The notes: a model not told the origin generated them from the letters alone. A stretch of 46,252 bases of DNA from Gammaproteobacteria bacterium (GCA_016874095.1 VGVH01000019.1:1-46252); one strand, 5' to 3'; shown: positions 8,009-18,669, numbered from the stretch's first letter. A program made the numbers and translations.

Positions 8009-8467
8009 TCAGGCGCCAGTGTGACCGAATCCACCCGCGCCACGATCACTGGCGCGAAATGCATCGACCACGCTGAACTCCACCTGCACCACGGGGACAA
8101 ACACCATCTGCGCCAGTCGGGCACCCGGCTCGATGGTGAATGTCTCCTTGCCGCGGTTCCAGCAAGAAACCATGATCTGGCCCTGGTAGTCGGAGTCGAT
8201 CAGCCCGACGAGATTGCCCAGCACGATACCGTTCTTGTGACCCAGTCCCGAGCGCGGGAGGATCACTGCGGCGAGTCCAGGATCCGCCATGTGCACCGCG
8301 ATTCCGGTCGGTACAAGGATCGTCTTGCCAGGAGCCAGGACCTGCGCATCGGCGACGCAGGCTCGTAAATCAACACCGGCTGATCCGGCAGTAGCGTATT
8401 CGGGCAGCGGGTACTCGCTGCCGATGCGCGGATCGACTATCCGCAGCTCGATGCGGGGACGGCCCAT
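8009..8467 (-). CDS. dut: Deoxyuridine 5'-triphosphate nucleotidohydrolase (dUTPase)
   Basis: A 152-residue trimeric dUTPase that converts dUTP to dUMP and pyrophosphate, keeping uracil out of DNA and supplying dTMP synthesis. All five family motifs can be seen: [46 protein letters not shown] and the C-terminal [10 protein letters not shown], which closes over the active site. The ATG at 8467 lies 7 bp after the coaBC stop, and the sequence TGAGGGC places the Shine-Dalgarno across that stop codon, so the pair is a coupled operon, as in many Gammaproteobacteria. Confidence 0.97.
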   Translation of the reverse strand: MGRPRIELRIVDPRIGSEYPLPEYATAGSAGVDLRACVADAQVLAPGKTILVPTGIAVHMADPGLAAVILPRSGLGHKNGIVLGNLVGLIDSDYQGQIMVSCWNRGKETFTIEPGARLAQMVFVPVVQVEFSVVDAFRASDRGAGGFGHTGA

Positions 8468-8474
8468 GCTGCCC

Positions 8475-9719
8475 TCAGCTCGTTCTTGTCCGGGGTAATG
8501 GTGTGACTTTGCTGCGCGCCGTTCGATAGCGATCGGCAACACGCGCGATGATAACCGCCGCCATGTCCGCCTTGGACATGCAGCAGATATCCTCCTGGCC
8601 CCCGGGCCAGAAGATCATTGCGCTGTTATCGTCGCGGTCGAAACCGATATTATCGCCCACGAGGTTGGCAACGATCATACCGAGGCCCTTCCGCCGCAGC
8701 TTGTCCAGCGCGTACTCCTCGAGTCTCTCGGTCTCTGCCGCAAACCCGACGGTAAACGGTCCATTATCCAACGCCGCGACGCCGGCAAGTATGTCCGGGC
8801 ACTTCACCAGGTGAAGGTCGAGCGAGTCGGAATTCTTCTTTATCTTCTGCGATGGCGCCGAAACCGGTCGGTAATCGGCAACGGCCGCTGCACCAATGTA
8901 GATATCGGTGCGCTGGGCGCGTGACATCACCGCGTCGTTCATCTGCGCGGCCGACTCGACGTCGATGCGCTCGACGGCAGCAGGTGTGGGCAAGCTCACG
9001 GCACCTGCGACCAGAGTCACGCGGGCGCCTGCCGCCGCGGCCGCCTCAGCGACCGCGAAACCCATCTTCCCCGAACTGCGATTGCTCAGGAATCGCACCG
9101 GATCGATCGGCTCGCGGGTCGGGCCCGCTGTCACGAGAACGTGCAGGCCGGCAAGCAGACCGCTGCGCCCTGCGTTGGCGTGGTCCGTCAGAACCTGCAC
9201 GATCTCGGCCGGTTCGGCGAGACGTCCCGGGCCGGACTCGCCACAGGCCTGCGAACCCGTACCGGGTCCGACGAACAGGACGCCGCGTCCTGCAAGCCTC
9301 GCGCGGTTGGCCTGCGTTGCGCCGCTCAGCCACATCGAGTGGTTCATGGCCGGTGCAACGACGATCGGCGCGCGCGTGACGATGCATAGGGTGGTGAGCA
9401 GGTCGCCGGCAAGGCCGTTGGCGAGTTCGGCCAGAACATGAGCCGTAGCAGGCGCGATCACGACATAGTCGGCCCAGCGCGCAAGCTCGATGTGCCCCAT
9501 CGCGGCCTCGGCCTGCTCGTCCCAGAGACTGAGACGCACGGGATGGCCGGAAACGGCCTGGAATACGGTCGGAGCAACCATCTTCGCGGCGCTGTGCGTC
9601 ATGACGACGCGCACTTCCGCACCCTGGTCACGCAAGCGGCGCACGACATCGGGCGCCTTGTATGCCGCGATACCTGCGGTAACGCCGAGAAGGATCCGTT
9701 TGCCAGCAAGGAGGTTCAT
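8475..9719 (-). CDS. coaBC: Bifunctional phosphopantothenoylcysteine decarboxylase/synthetase
   Basis: A 414-residue two-domain enzyme for two successive steps of coenzyme A synthesis. The N-terminal CoaC domain is an FMN-dependent decarboxylase with the catalytic His76 in [10 protein letters not shown], the PAMNHSMW motif containing Asn126, and Cys159 in [10 protein letters not shown]. The C-terminal CoaB domain ligates cysteine to phosphopantothenate and shows [25 protein letters not shown] and the QKIKKNSD lysine cluster. The length is normal. It is the first gene of a coaBC-dut operon. The later CoA-pathway gene coaD is also in this window at 15 kb. Divergent from radC. Confidence 0.97.
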   Translation of the reverse strand: MNLLAGKRILLGVTAGIAAYKAPDVVRRLRDQGAEVRVVMTHSAAKMVAPTVFQAVSGHPVRLSLWDEQAEAAMGHIELARWADYVVIAPATAHVLAELANGLAGDLLTTLCIVTRAPIVVAPAMNHSMWLSGATQANRARLAGRGVLFVGPGTGSQACGESGPGRLAEPAEIVQVLTDHANAGRSGLLAGLHVLVTAGPTREPIDPVRFLSNRSSGKMGFAVAEAAAAAGARVTLVAGAVSLPTPAAVERIDVESAAQMNDAVMSRAQRTDIYIGAAAVADYRPVSAPSQKIKKNSDSLDLHLVKCPDILAGVAALDNGPFTVGFAAETERLEEYALDKLRRKGLGMIVANLVGDNIGFDRDDNSAMIFWPGGQEDICCMSKADMAAVIIARVADRYRTARSKVTPLPRTRTS

Positions 9720-9829
9720 GGCACGCGCGGGCTAGCCTACAAGAATCCACCTGCCGGCGCCGCGCTTTGTCCACATATACGCCAGATTCGCGGCTTGGTC
9801 GATGCAGGTGGCGACGCCACAATGAGTCG

Positions 9830-10513
9830 ATGCATGAACCGGCGCTCAAGCTCTGGCCCGCCAGCGAGAGGCCACGGGAAAGACTCCGCTCTGCCGGGGC
9901 AACCCATCTCTCCGACGCCGAGCTGCTGGCCTTGCTGATAGGTCGTGGCGTCGCCGGGTGCTCCGCCATGGGAATTGCGCGGGGACTGCTGGAAAAATTC
10001 GGCGGCATGCGCGGGGTCCTGAATGCGAGTCTCACGGACCTGGAGGCCGAGCGCGGCGTCGGACCCGGCAAGGCAGCCGCGCTGCTGGCTGCTCGCGAGT
10101 GCTGCTGTCGATTCTTGCAGGAAAGACTGGCTCCGGGGCAGGCCATCCGCTCACCGTCGGACAGCCGCGAGTTCCTCATTGCGCGCCTGCGGGACCGTCC
10201 GCACGAGGTGTTCTGCTGCCTGTTCCTCGACAACCGCCACCGGGTCCTGGCGTTCGACGAACTCTTCCAGGGGACGATCGACAGCACCACGGTCTACCCC
10301 CGGGAAGTGGTGCGCCAGGCGCTGCGACGGAACGCCGCTGCCGTCATTCTCGCCCACAACCACCCCTCAGGCGTGGCGGAACCCAGCGACGCCGACCAAC
10401 TGATCACGCGGCGGGTGCGCTCGGCGCTCGAGCTGATCGACGTGCGGCTGCTGGACCATTTCGTTGTCGGTGACGGGGTCTGCACCTCCCTGGCCAGCCG
10501 GGGCATGATCTGA
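9830..10513 (+). CDS. radC: RadC-family (JAB/MPN) protein
   Basis: This 227-residue protein has an N-terminal helix-hairpin-helix-like UPF0758 part (residues about 1-95, with LSDAELLALLIGRG and ERGVGPGKAAALLAA). The C-terminal JAB/MPN zinc-peptidase-like domain carries the JAMM residues: Glu in FDELFQG and the HNHPSGxxxPSxAD motif. The name comes from E. coli radC, but the gene is no longer considered a recombinational repair gene and the biochemical role is uncertain. The start is placed at the ATG of MHEPALKLWP; earlier in-frame codons give non-conserved sequence. It precedes rpmB, as in E. coli, but a separate promoter lies in between. Confidence 0.92.
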   Translation: MHEPALKLWPASERPRERLRSAGATHLSDAELLALLIGRGVAGCSAMGIARGLLEKFGGMRGVLNASLTDLEAERGVGPGKAAALLAARECCCRFLQERLAPGQAIRSPSDSREFLIARLRDRPHEVFCCLFLDNRHRVLAFDELFQGTIDSTTVYPREVVRQALRRNAAAVILAHNHPSGVAEPSDADQLITRRVRSALELIDVRLLDHFVVGDGVCTSLASRGMI

Positions 10514-10518
10514 GCGGC

Positions 10519-10547
10519 TTGCCTTCACCCGGACGGACTGGTCTAAT
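10519..10547 (+). promoter_or_regulatory. Sigma-70-type promoter of rpmB-rpmG
   Basis: TTGCCT (10519-10524) and TCTAAT (10542-10547) are spaced by exactly 17 bp, a good match to the housekeeping consensus, starting just after the radC stop. A small leader hairpin (CGCCC/GGGCG, 10559-10572) and the Shine-Dalgarno AGAGGG before the rpmB ATG follow. Confidence 0.65.
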
Positions 10548-10604
10548 AGCCGCCCTTTCGCCCCTGCGGGCGATTTAACCGATTGATTCTCCAGAGGGTT
10601 CACC

Positions 10605-10841
10605 ATGGCTCGCGTATGCCAGGTTACAGGCAAGAAGCCGTCCTACGGGAACACCGTTTCCCACGCCAACAACAAGACCCGCCGCCGCTGGCTGCCGAAC
10701 CTGCAGACCCACCGCTTCTGGCTCGAGAGCGAGAAGCGTTTCGTGCGGCTGCGTCTCTCGACGCGCGCCATGCGCACTATCGACAAGGTGGGCCTAGAGA
10801 AGGTCGTTGCGGACCTGCGTGCCCGCGGCGAGAAGGTCTGA
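10605..10841 (+). CDS. rpmB: Large ribosomal subunit protein bL28
   Basis: This 78-residue basic protein is the standard bL28 length. It begins [20 protein letters not shown] and continues through [18 protein letters not shown], the family signature. It is a structural protein of the 50S subunit near the E site. The ATG is preceded by AGAGGGTTCACC. The stop codon is 3 bp before rpmG, the usual rpmB-rpmG operon. Confidence 0.98.
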   Translation: MARVCQVTGKKPSYGNTVSHANNKTRRRWLPNLQTHRFWLESEKRFVRLRLSTRAMRTIDKVGLEKVVADLRARGEKV

Positions 10842-10844
10842 GCC

Positions 10845-11009
10845 ATGGCCAGCAAGCGCGACAAGATCAAGCTGGTGTCCACCGCGGACACGGGTCACTA
10901 CTACACGACCACCAAGAACAAGCGCCTGCACCCGGACAAGATGGAGGTCAACAAATTCGACCCCGTGGTCCGGAAGTACGTGCCGTACAGGGAATCCAAG
11001 ATCAAGTAA
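10845..11009 (+). CDS. rpmG: Large ribosomal subunit protein bL33
   Basis: A 54-residue basic protein starting [20 protein letters not shown] and ending in VPYRESKIK, the normal length and sequence pattern of bL33. It lacks the two CxxC pairs and so is the zinc-independent (C-minus) form. It lies 3 bp after rpmB and is followed at once by an intrinsic terminator, closing a two-gene ribosomal operon. Confidence 0.98.
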   Translation: MASKRDKIKLVSTADTGHYYTTTKNKRLHPDKMEVNKFDPVVRKYVPYRESKIK

Positions 11010-11010
11010 C

Positions 11011-11039
11011 AAAAAAACCGCCGAAAGGCGGTTTTTTTT
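11011..11039. terminator. Bidirectional intrinsic terminator between rpmG and desA
   Basis: CCGCC-GAAA-GGCGG with a stable GNRA-type tetraloop is flanked by seven A on the left and eight T on the right, so it has a U-run in both transcripts. It begins 1 bp after the rpmG stop and lies 18 bp past the end of the convergent desaturase gene. Confidence 0.95.
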
Positions 11040-11057
11040 CGCGCCTGGCGCGGATCC

Positions 11058-12257
11058 TCAGACCGGAACGGCCACCGGTTGCGGTACGTACCCGCGCAGC
11101 TGGGCGGAAAACTCTTCCAGCACGGCAACCCCGCTCTGCTCGGCCCGGACACACCAATCGTGCAGATCCGCGACCAGCCGCTCGTTCGAGACGTTCGCCT
11201 GCTGCCAGATCGCCATGAGCTGGCGGCGGTACTCGTGCACGGTGTGCAGTACCGGACTTGTGGCCAGGATGCGGGTCAGGCGTTCCCGGGCTGCGTCGTC
11301 CAGCTTGCCGGGCCAGCGGGCGAGTAGATTCTTGGCAGAGCGCAGCAGCACGTCGCCGCTGCGAGCACGTCGCTCCATCTGCAACACCGGCAGCGTCACG
11401 CGGCGACTGTAGTCACGCAGCACGTGCATGCGGTTCTGCAGGACGGCGCGCAGGGTTTCGATATCTACCGGTCGCGGCTTGGGCGCGAAATTCGGCTCCG
11501 GCGCGACGCGAATCACGCGGCACAGGCCAACCGCCGACAACATGCGGATCCACAGCCAGCCGATATCGAACTCGCCCCGCCGCATGGAAAAGCGCGCAGA
11601 GGTCGGGAAGGCGTGGTGGTTGTTGTGCAGCTCTTCGCCGCCGATGATGACCGCGATGGGCGTCAGGTTGGTTGCAGCATCGTCGGTCTCGAAATTGCGG
11701 TAGCCGATGGCGTGGCCGAAGCCGTTGATGACGCCGGCTGCGAACACCGGCATGGCCAGCATCTGGATGGCGAAGACGGTGATGCCGAGGGCGCCGAACA
11801 GCAGCACGTCGATGAACAGCGTCGTGTAGATACCGATGAAACCGTAGCGATAAAGCTGACGCTCCACCCAGTCGTCGGGGCAGCCGCGACCGTACTTATC
11901 CAGGGTTTCCGCCTTGCAGGTCTCGGCGCGGTAGGCCTCGGCGCCCTCGAGTACGATCTTTTTCAGGCCGTAGACGACCGGGCTGTGCGGGTCATCGGCA
12001 CGCTCGCAGTGGGCATGGTGCTTGCGGTGCACCGCCACCCACTCGCGGGTGTTCATGCCGGAGGTCAGCCAGGTCCACAGCCTGAAGAAGTGCCGTACGG
12101 CCGGATGCAGGTCGATTGATCGGTGCGCCTGATCGCGATGCAGGTACAAGGTGGTGGAGGCCATCGACACCTGGACCAGGGCAAAGGTGACCCCAGCGAG
12201 CGCCCAGAGCGAAAGGCCCAGCACGCCATCGATATGATTCGCAAGAAAATCAATCAT
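11058..12257 (-). CDS. desA: Membrane fatty acid desaturase (DesA-type delta-9)
   Basis: A 399-residue integral membrane desaturase. Three histidine clusters that hold the di-iron site are clear: HRDQAH, HRKHHAH and HNNHHAFPTSAR, interspersed with hydrophobic helices near the N-terminus and mid-protein. The length and the long hydrophilic C-terminal part resemble Pseudomonas DesA, which introduces double bonds into phospholipid acyl chains; whether this one acts on lipids or acyl-CoA cannot be told. The ATG at 12257 (MIDFLANHIDG) is chosen because it opens just before the first helix; a longer in-frame start at 12347 runs into the mutM leader. Divergent from mutM. Confidence 0.9.
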   Translation of the reverse strand: MIDFLANHIDGVLGLSLWALAGVTFALVQVSMASTTLYLHRDQAHRSIDLHPAVRHFFRLWTWLTSGMNTREWVAVHRKHHAHCERADDPHSPVVYGLKKIVLEGAEAYRAETCKAETLDKYGRGCPDDWVERQLYRYGFIGIYTTLFIDVLLFGALGITVFAIQMLAMPVFAAGVINGFGHAIGYRNFETDDAATNLTPIAVIIGGEELHNNHHAFPTSARFSMRRGEFDIGWLWIRMLSAVGLCRVIRVAPEPNFAPKPRPVDIETLRAVLQNRMHVLRDYSRRVTLPVLQMERRARSGDVLLRSAKNLLARWPGKLDDAARERLTRILATSPVLHTVHEYRRQLMAIWQQANVSNERLVADLHDWCVRAEQSGVAVLEEFSAQLRGYVPQPVAVPV

Positions 12258-12390
12258 TTGACGCAATGTCTCGGCAACGCAACAGGCCGAGACTATAACG
12301 GATGCCCCCCGCTGCTCCAAGCCGAATATCGCAGTAATGACGGACACCGGCGGCCGAAATCCGTCCCGCCGGCTCTGCTACAAGGCTTCC

Positions 12391-13206
12391 GTGCCGGAAC
12401 TGCCTGAAGTCGAAACGACCCGCCGCGGTATCGCGCCCCTGTTGGAGGGACGGCGGATACGGGCGCTGGTCGTGCGGGAGCGCCGGCTGCGCTGGCCCGT
12501 CCCGAAGGGCATCGAGAATCGGTTCGCCGATGCTCCGGTGATCAGCGTCGGTCGACGCGCGAAGTACCTGCTGCTGCAGCTCGACGGCGGAACAGCCCTG
12601 CTGCATCTCGGCATGTCCGGGAGTCTGCGCATCGCAGCGGAAGGGGAAAAACCCGGACCCCATGATCACTTCGACATCCTCACCGATGCCGGCCGAACAC
12701 TGCGTTTCGAGGATCCGAGGAAATTCGGGTCTCTCCTGTGGGCCGGCAGGGAGCCGTTCACCCACCCGTTGCTCGCGGCATTGGGACCGGAGCCGCTCGG
12801 CGGGCAGTTCGACGGCCACTATCTGTGGCAGCGCGCGCGCGGCCGGAAGGTTGCGATCAAGAATTTCATCATGAACGCTACGATCGTGGTTGGAGTCGGC
12901 AACATCTACGCGAGCGAGTCGCTGCACCGTGCGCGGATCGACCCGCGCCGGGCAGCCGGACGCCTGTCGCGCGCAAGCATGGAGCTGGTGGCGACCGCGA
13001 TCCGCGAGGTGCTGACTGACGCGCTGACGCTAGGCGGCACGACGCTGCGGGATTTCCACTTCGGCGAGGGCCAGTTCGGCTATTTCGGGCAAGCACTGCG
13101 GGTGTACGACCGCGCGGGGCTACCCTGCCCCAGCTGCTCGGCAACCGTCCGTCACTTGAACCAGGGCCAGCGATCGACCTACTGGTGTCCGAGCTGCCAA
13201 CGCTGA
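12391..13206 (+). CDS. mutM: Formamidopyrimidine-DNA glycosylase (Fpg)
   Basis: This 271-residue bifunctional glycosylase/AP lyase removes 8-oxoguanine and formamidopyrimidines. After the initiator the protein reads PELPEVETTRRG, where the N-terminal proline is the Schiff-base nucleophile and Glu3 the general acid. This fixes the start at GTG 12391, because any longer protein would bury the proline. HLGMSGSLR carries the conserved lysine-region beta strand, and NIYASES is typical. The C-terminal zinc finger is intact: Cys246, Cys249, Cys266 and Cys269. It converges on ggt with 6 bp between stops. Confidence 0.97.
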   Translation: MPELPEVETTRRGIAPLLEGRRIRALVVRERRLRWPVPKGIENRFADAPVISVGRRAKYLLLQLDGGTALLHLGMSGSLRIAAEGEKPGPHDHFDILTDAGRTLRFEDPRKFGSLLWAGREPFTHPLLAALGPEPLGGQFDGHYLWQRARGRKVAIKNFIMNATIVVGVGNIYASESLHRARIDPRRAAGRLSRASMELVATAIREVLTDALTLGGTTLRDFHFGEGQFGYFGQALRVYDRAGLPCPSCSATVRHLNQGQRSTYWCPSCQR

Positions 13207-13212
13207 GTAGCG

Positions 13213-14898
13213 TCAGTAGATCTGGCCTTCGACCAGCCCGCGAGGATCGGTCGCTGCTTCGACCTTGCCGGTCGCAAAGTCCCAGGTGACAACGTTCATG
13301 TTGCCGTAGCTGCGCTGGTTGAGCCGCAGGCTGTGGCCGCGCTGCTCCAGCGCCGCGATCTCGTCCTTCGTCAGCGCGCCTTCCTCGTAGTCGACGAGGT
13401 CGGGCAGGAACTGGTGGTGGAAGCGCTTGAGCCCGACCATGCGGGAGGCGTCGGCGCCATCGATCCATTCCAGCGCCGCGAGCATGACCATCGTGATGAT
13501 ACGGCTGCCGCCAGGTGTCCCGACTATCGCGACGCCGCGCGGCGATTCGAGGAACGTCGGACTCATGCTCGAGAGCATGCGCTTGCCTGGAGCGATCGCG
13601 TTGGCATCGCCGCCGACCAGCTCGAACCAGTTGGCGGCACCTGCCTTCACCGTAAAGTCGTCCATCTCGTTGTTGAGGATTACGCCTGTGCCGGGCGGTA
13701 TGAACGCCGCGCCGTACCAGGTGTTGATCGACAGCGTGCCGGCGACCCGATTGCCGTCGCGGTCGATGATCGAGAAGTGCGTCGTGTCGCTGCCCTGGCC
13801 GGCATCCGACGGCGCACCGGGCAGGGCGGCGCTCGGTGTCGCCCGATCCAGGCGGATGGATGCGCGCTGACCTTCGGCGTAATACGCGCTGGTCAGGCGC
13901 TCGACCGGCGGACTGCTGAAGGCGGGGTCGCCCAGGAATAGCGCTCGATCGCGGTAGGCACGACGCATCACTTCAACGAGCAGGTGCTTGCGACTGACGC
14001 CGTCCAGCTTGCCCAGGTCGTAGCCAGCGAGCATGTTGAACATGTTGGCAAGCGCAATACCGCCCGCAGACGGCAGCGGCGCGCTGACAATCGTCATTTC
14101 GCGAAACCGGCTGCGCAGCGGCTGCCGCTCGATGACACGGTAGGCGGCAAGATCCGCGAGAGTCCAGATGCCCCCGCCGGACCGGACGCCGTCGACCAGC
14201 ATCGCCGCAGTCTCGCCCCGGTAAAAACCGTCGAAGCCGCGTGCGGCGAGACTTCGCAACGTGCGCCCGAGATCGGGGTTGCGGATGACGGCACCCGGCG
14301 CCGGAATCTCGCCGTTCGGGTAAAAGACCGCGGAAAAGGCCGGTGATTTTGCCGCTGCTGCGCGCCGGAACCGCAATCCGGTCGTCAGGCGAACGTGCGC
14401 CGGCACGCCCTCCTCCGCCAGCCGAATCGCCGGTGCGAGACTGCGGGCGAGAGGCAGCCGGCCATAGCGGCGCGCCAGATGGACCAGTCCGGCAGGATGC
14501 CCGGGAATCCCGGCCGCCAGCGGACCGTCCAGGGTGGCGTCCGCGCGGACGCCACCGTTAGCGTCGAGGTACATGTCCGGGCGCGCGGCTCCCGGAGCCA
14601 CTTCGCGGGCATCGACAAAGACGTCGCGCTGCGACTTCGCCAGGTGCAGCAGCCAGAAACCGCCGCCACCGAGGCCGGATGAATAGGGTTCGGCTACTGC
14701 CAACGCAGCGCTCACTGCAACTGCTGCGTCGAAGGCATTGCCGCCGGCGTCGAGTATTTCCTGGCCCGCTGCCGTTGCCCGGGGATGGGCCGACGCAATG
14801 GCTGCCGTCCCTGGTGCACGAGGGGATGCGGCCGCTGTGGTGACGACAACCGCCAGCCATGCGATGACGACGCGCCTCAGAATGTGCTGGCTGCGCAT
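13213..14898 (-). CDS. ggt: Gamma-glutamyltransferase (periplasmic, self-processing)
   Basis: This 561-residue precursor belongs to the Ntn-hydrolase superfamily. It hydrolyses glutathione and transfers its gamma-glutamyl group, usually in the periplasm. A hydrophobic signal segment occupies about residues 8-24. The autocatalytic cleavage site is DTTHFS, making Thr372 the new N-terminal nucleophile of the small subunit. GTLSINTWYG, NNEMDDF and LSSMSPT are family substrate-binding motifs, and GGNAFDAAVA and GLGGGGFWL are typical of the large subunit. The ATG at 14898 follows AAAGGACGGGTGAT; a longer frame to 15000 overlaps coaD and lacks a signal peptide. The coaD stop is 19 bp upstream, so the genes may be cotranscribed. 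Confidence 0.95.
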   Translation of the reverse strand: MRSQHILRRVVIAWLAVVVTTAAASPRAPGTAAIASAHPRATAAGQEILDAGGNAFDAAVAVSAALAVAEPYSSGLGGGGFWLLHLAKSQRDVFVDAREVAPGAARPDMYLDANGGVRADATLDGPLAAGIPGHPAGLVHLARRYGRLPLARSLAPAIRLAEEGVPAHVRLTTGLRFRRAAAAKSPAFSAVFYPNGEIPAPGAVIRNPDLGRTLRSLAARGFDGFYRGETAAMLVDGVRSGGGIWTLADLAAYRVIERQPLRSRFREMTIVSAPLPSAGGIALANMFNMLAGYDLGKLDGVSRKHLLVEVMRRAYRDRALFLGDPAFSSPPVERLTSAYYAEGQRASIRLDRATPSAALPGAPSDAGQGSDTTHFSIIDRDGNRVAGTLSINTWYGAAFIPPGTGVILNNEMDDFTVKAGAANWFELVGGDANAIAPGKRMLSSMSPTFLESPRGVAIVGTPGGSRIITMVMLAALEWIDGADASRMVGLKRFHHQFLPDLVDYEEGALTKDEIAALEQRGHSLRLNQRSYGNMNVVTWDFATGKVEAATDPRGLVEGQIY

Positions 14899-14917
14899 AT
14901 CACCCGTCCTTTGGTTT

Positions 14918-16007
<1,090 letters not shown>

Positions 16008-16058
16008 GGCGTGCTCCGGCAGCACAGTCTAAAGAGAATACCGCGCGCATCCGCTACC

Positions 16059-17033
16059 ATGCGCGCCATGACGGATGCCGCCCCCGCCGGGAAGTCACCC
16101 CGACCCGGTTTTTTCGAGCGCCTCAAGCAGAAGCTGAACCAGGGTCTGGGCCTAGGGGTTGCGCTCGACTGGCTGGTGGGCAAACCGCTGGACGAGTCGG
16201 TCGTGGCCGAGCTCGAAGAACAACTGCTGCGCGCCGACGTCGGACTGAAAACGACCGATCGCGTCATCGACGGGCTGCGACGCCGCCTGGGGCGTGGCGC
16301 GATCAAGGACGCATCGGCCGCCCGCGCTGCCCTGGCAGATACCCTGGCGGAGCTGCTCCGGCCCAGGCAGCAACCGCTCGTCATTCCGCGCAACGGCAGT
16401 CCCTTCGTAATCCTGATGATCGGCGTGAACGGCTCAGGCAAGACGACGACGATAGGAAAGCTCGCGCACCGCTACCGGAACGAAGGCCTGAAAGTGATGC
16501 TGGCGGCTGGCGACACGTATCGGGCGGCTGCAATAGAGCAACTGCAGGCCTGGGGCGAGCGCAACGACGTCCCGGTTGTGGCCCAGCAGCCCGGCGCCGA
16601 TTCAGCTGCGGTCGTATTCGATGCCCTGCAGTCAGCGCAGGCGCGCGGCGTGGACGTGCTCCTGGCCGATACCGCCGGGCGCCTGCAGAATCAGGCAGGG
16701 CTCATGCAGGAACTGGTGAAGGTTGTGCGCGTTGCGGGTCGCCTGGATGCCAGTGCGCCACATGAGAAGATGTTGGTGCTTGACGCCAGCCTCGGCCAGA
16801 ACGCCGTGAGCCAGGCTGAGCAGTTCCACAAAGCGGTGGGCCTGACGGGGATCGCGATGACGAAGCTCGATGGCGGCGGCAAGGGCGGAATACTGCTCAC
16901 GCTCGCTGACCGCCTTCCGGTTCCCTTCCGCTATATCGGTGTCGGCGAGGATGCCGCCGACCTTGACGTGTTTGACGCCGAGCAGTTCGCGCAAGCGCTC
17001 GTGCAACCGCCCGGACCGGGGCGTACGCCGTGA
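16059..17033 (+). CDS. ftsY: Signal recognition particle receptor FtsY
   Basis: A 324-residue SRP-GTPase that docks ribosome-SRP complexes at the membrane for co-translational insertion. The NG domain is complete: an N domain of about residues 20-105, the P-loop GVNGSGKTTT (122-131), DTYRAAAIEQL, DTAGRL, TKLDGGGKGG and the closing YIGVGE. The acidic A domain, long in E. coli, is almost absent: fewer than 20 residues precede the N domain. Two ATGs (16059 and 16068) are possible starts and neither has a clear Shine-Dalgarno. The stop overlaps the ftsE start (GTGA), so it is translationally coupled in an ftsYEX operon. Confidence 0.96.
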   Translation: MRAMTDAAPAGKSPRPGFFERLKQKLNQGLGLGVALDWLVGKPLDESVVAELEEQLLRADVGLKTTDRVIDGLRRRLGRGAIKDASAARAALADTLAELLRPRQQPLVIPRNGSPFVILMIGVNGSGKTTTIGKLAHRYRNEGLKVMLAAGDTYRAAAIEQLQAWGERNDVPVVAQQPGADSAAVVFDALQSAQARGVDVLLADTAGRLQNQAGLMQELVKVVRVAGRLDASAPHEKMLVLDASLGQNAVSQAEQFHKAVGLTGIAMTKLDGGGKGGILLTLADRLPVPFRYIGVGEDAADLDVFDAEQFAQALVQPPGPGRTP

Positions 17034-17695
17034 TCCGCCTGGACAAGGTCACCAAGCTGTATGCCGGCGGGCGCGAAGCACTTCGTGACGTGTCGCTGGA
17101 CATCGGCCCGGGCGAGATGATCTTCCTGACGGGCCACTCGGGCGCTGGCAAGAGTACGATCCTCAAGCTGCTGGCCCTCGTGGAACGCCCGACGCGCGGA
17201 CAGTTGCTGGTGGATGGTCGAAACGTCGGGCGCCTTTCTGCGGATGAGATACCGGCTTACAGGCGCCAGGTCGGAATGGTTTTTCAGGATCACAAGCTGC
17301 TGGAGGAACGCAGTGCCTTCGAGAACGTGGCGCTGCCGCTCATCATCGCCGGCATCGCGCGCCGGGAGATAGACAAGCGGGTGCGCGCAGCGCTCGACCA
17401 GGTTGGCCTGCTGGACAAGGAACGCCAGCCGCCGCGCGCGCTGTCGGCCGGAGAACAGCAGCGGGTCGGCATTGCACGCGCCGTCGTTGCCCGCCCGCGG
17501 CTGCTGATCGCGGACGAGCCAACCGGCAATCTGGACGGCGAGCTCTCGCTCGAAATCATGGATCTCTTCCACCGGTTCAACTCCGTGGGCGTGACGATGC
17601 TGATTGCCACCCACGACCTGCGGCTGGCGGACCGGTTCCGCGCGCGACGGATCGTGCTCCAGCGTGGCGAGATCCAGAGCGACGTCGGCACCTGA
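17030..17695 (+). CDS. ftsE: Cell division ATP-binding protein FtsE
   Basis: This 221-residue ABC ATPase partners with FtsX at the divisome to activate periplasmic peptidoglycan hydrolases. The full set of motifs is present: Walker A GHSGAGKST, the Q-loop VFQDHKLLEERS (the HKLL segment is FtsE-typical), signature LSAGEQQR, Walker B LLIADEPTGNLD, and the H-loop ATHD. The GTG start overlaps the ftsY stop. The length equals E. coli FtsE. Confidence 0.97.
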   Translation: MIRLDKVTKLYAGGREALRDVSLDIGPGEMIFLTGHSGAGKSTILKLLALVERPTRGQLLVDGRNVGRLSADEIPAYRRQVGMVFQDHKLLEERSAFENVALPLIIAGIARREIDKRVRAALDQVGLLDKERQPPRALSAGEQQRVGIARAVVARPRLLIADEPTGNLDGELSLEIMDLFHRFNSVGVTMLIATHDLRLADRFRARRIVLQRGEIQSDVGT

Positions 17696-17714
17696 ACCAC
17701 AACGTGGCACTGTC

Positions 17715-18629
17715 TTGAAAGAATTGCTCACAAGGCATGTCCAGAACGCGCTCGGCGCGCTGGGGCAGCTGGCTCGTCAGCCAGTCGCGACCGGGCTGAC
17801 GGTCGCGGTCATTGCGATTGCCCTGGCTCTTCCGGCAAGCCTGCAGGTGCTGGTCCAGGGTGCGCAGCGAATCGCCGGCAACTGGGACAGCATCCGGGAT
17901 TTCTCCGTCTACCTGAAACCCGGCACCGATCTGGCGAGCGCGCGGCGGCTGGCCCGCGAAGTCTCCGACCATCCCGCCATCGCGACCGCGGAGCTGATCA
18001 GCGCCGACCAGGCACTGGAGGATTTCCGCTCCGATCCGGCATTCGGCGAGGCACTGCAGGCCCTGAAGGAGAATCCGCTGCCGCATACGCTATCGGTCCG
18101 GCCCGAAAGCGCAGCCACGGCGGAGAGCCTGGTCGAATTCAAGGTCGAGCTCGCGGGACGGCCTGACGTCGACCTCGTGCAACTGGACACGCAGTGGCTG
18201 CAGCGGCTCGGCGCCATCCTTGATGTGATCCGGCGGACCGTCTGGATGGTCGGCGGCCTGCTCGTCGGCGCCGTCATCGTGATCATCGGGAATACGATCC
18301 GCCTCGATATCCAGAACCGGAGACAGGAAATCGAGGTGTCGAAACTGCTCGGGGCGACCGACGCGTTCGTGCGCCGGCCGTTCCTGTACATCGGACTTTG
18401 GTACGGCGCGATGGGTGGACTGGCCTCACTGCTGATCCTGTTGGCCGGGTTCGCGATCCTTGCCGCACCGCTGGAGCGGCTGATCGCCCTGTATGGCGGC
18501 GACTACGGCGGCCTTGGGCTCGAACCGGCTACGGCAACCCTGGTTCTCGCAGGCGGCGTCGGTTCCGGCCTGATCGGCGCCTGGCTGGCTGTCGCCAGAC
18601 ACCTTAGCGATATCGAGCCTTCCGTTTAA
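17715..18629 (+). CDS. ftsX: Cell division protein FtsX (ABC permease subunit)
   Basis: This 304-residue inner-membrane protein has the FtsX layout: a short cytoplasmic N-terminus, TM1 at about residues 20-40, a periplasmic domain of about 130 residues (including FSVYLKPGTD), then three TM segments. The cytoplasmic loop RLDIQNRRQEIEVSKLLGATDAFVRRPFL is the coupling region. With FtsE it links ATP hydrolysis to activation of septal amidases. No ATG or GTG lies in frame near the ftsE stop; the best start is TTG 17715 (KELLTRHVQNAL). About 100 bp of AT-rich DNA separates it from rpoH. Confidence 0.94.
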   Translation: MKELLTRHVQNALGALGQLARQPVATGLTVAVIAIALALPASLQVLVQGAQRIAGNWDSIRDFSVYLKPGTDLASARRLAREVSDHPAIATAELISADQALEDFRSDPAFGEALQALKENPLPHTLSVRPESAATAESLVEFKVELAGRPDVDLVQLDTQWLQRLGAILDVIRRTVWMVGGLLVGAVIVIIGNTIRLDIQNRRQEIEVSKLLGATDAFVRRPFLYIGLWYGAMGGLASLLILLAGFAILAAPLERLIALYGGDYGGLGLEPATATLVLAGGVGSGLIGAWLAVARHLSDIEPSV

Positions 18630-18669
18630 TTATTTGATTTAAATAAATAAAAAGTTATACGCTCGGTTG

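Noticed and set aside
18630-18652. TTATTT-GATTT-AAATAA as a terminator of ftsX
   Set aside because: A 6-bp AT-only stem is too weak and lacks a T-run after it; more likely just AT-rich promoter DNA.
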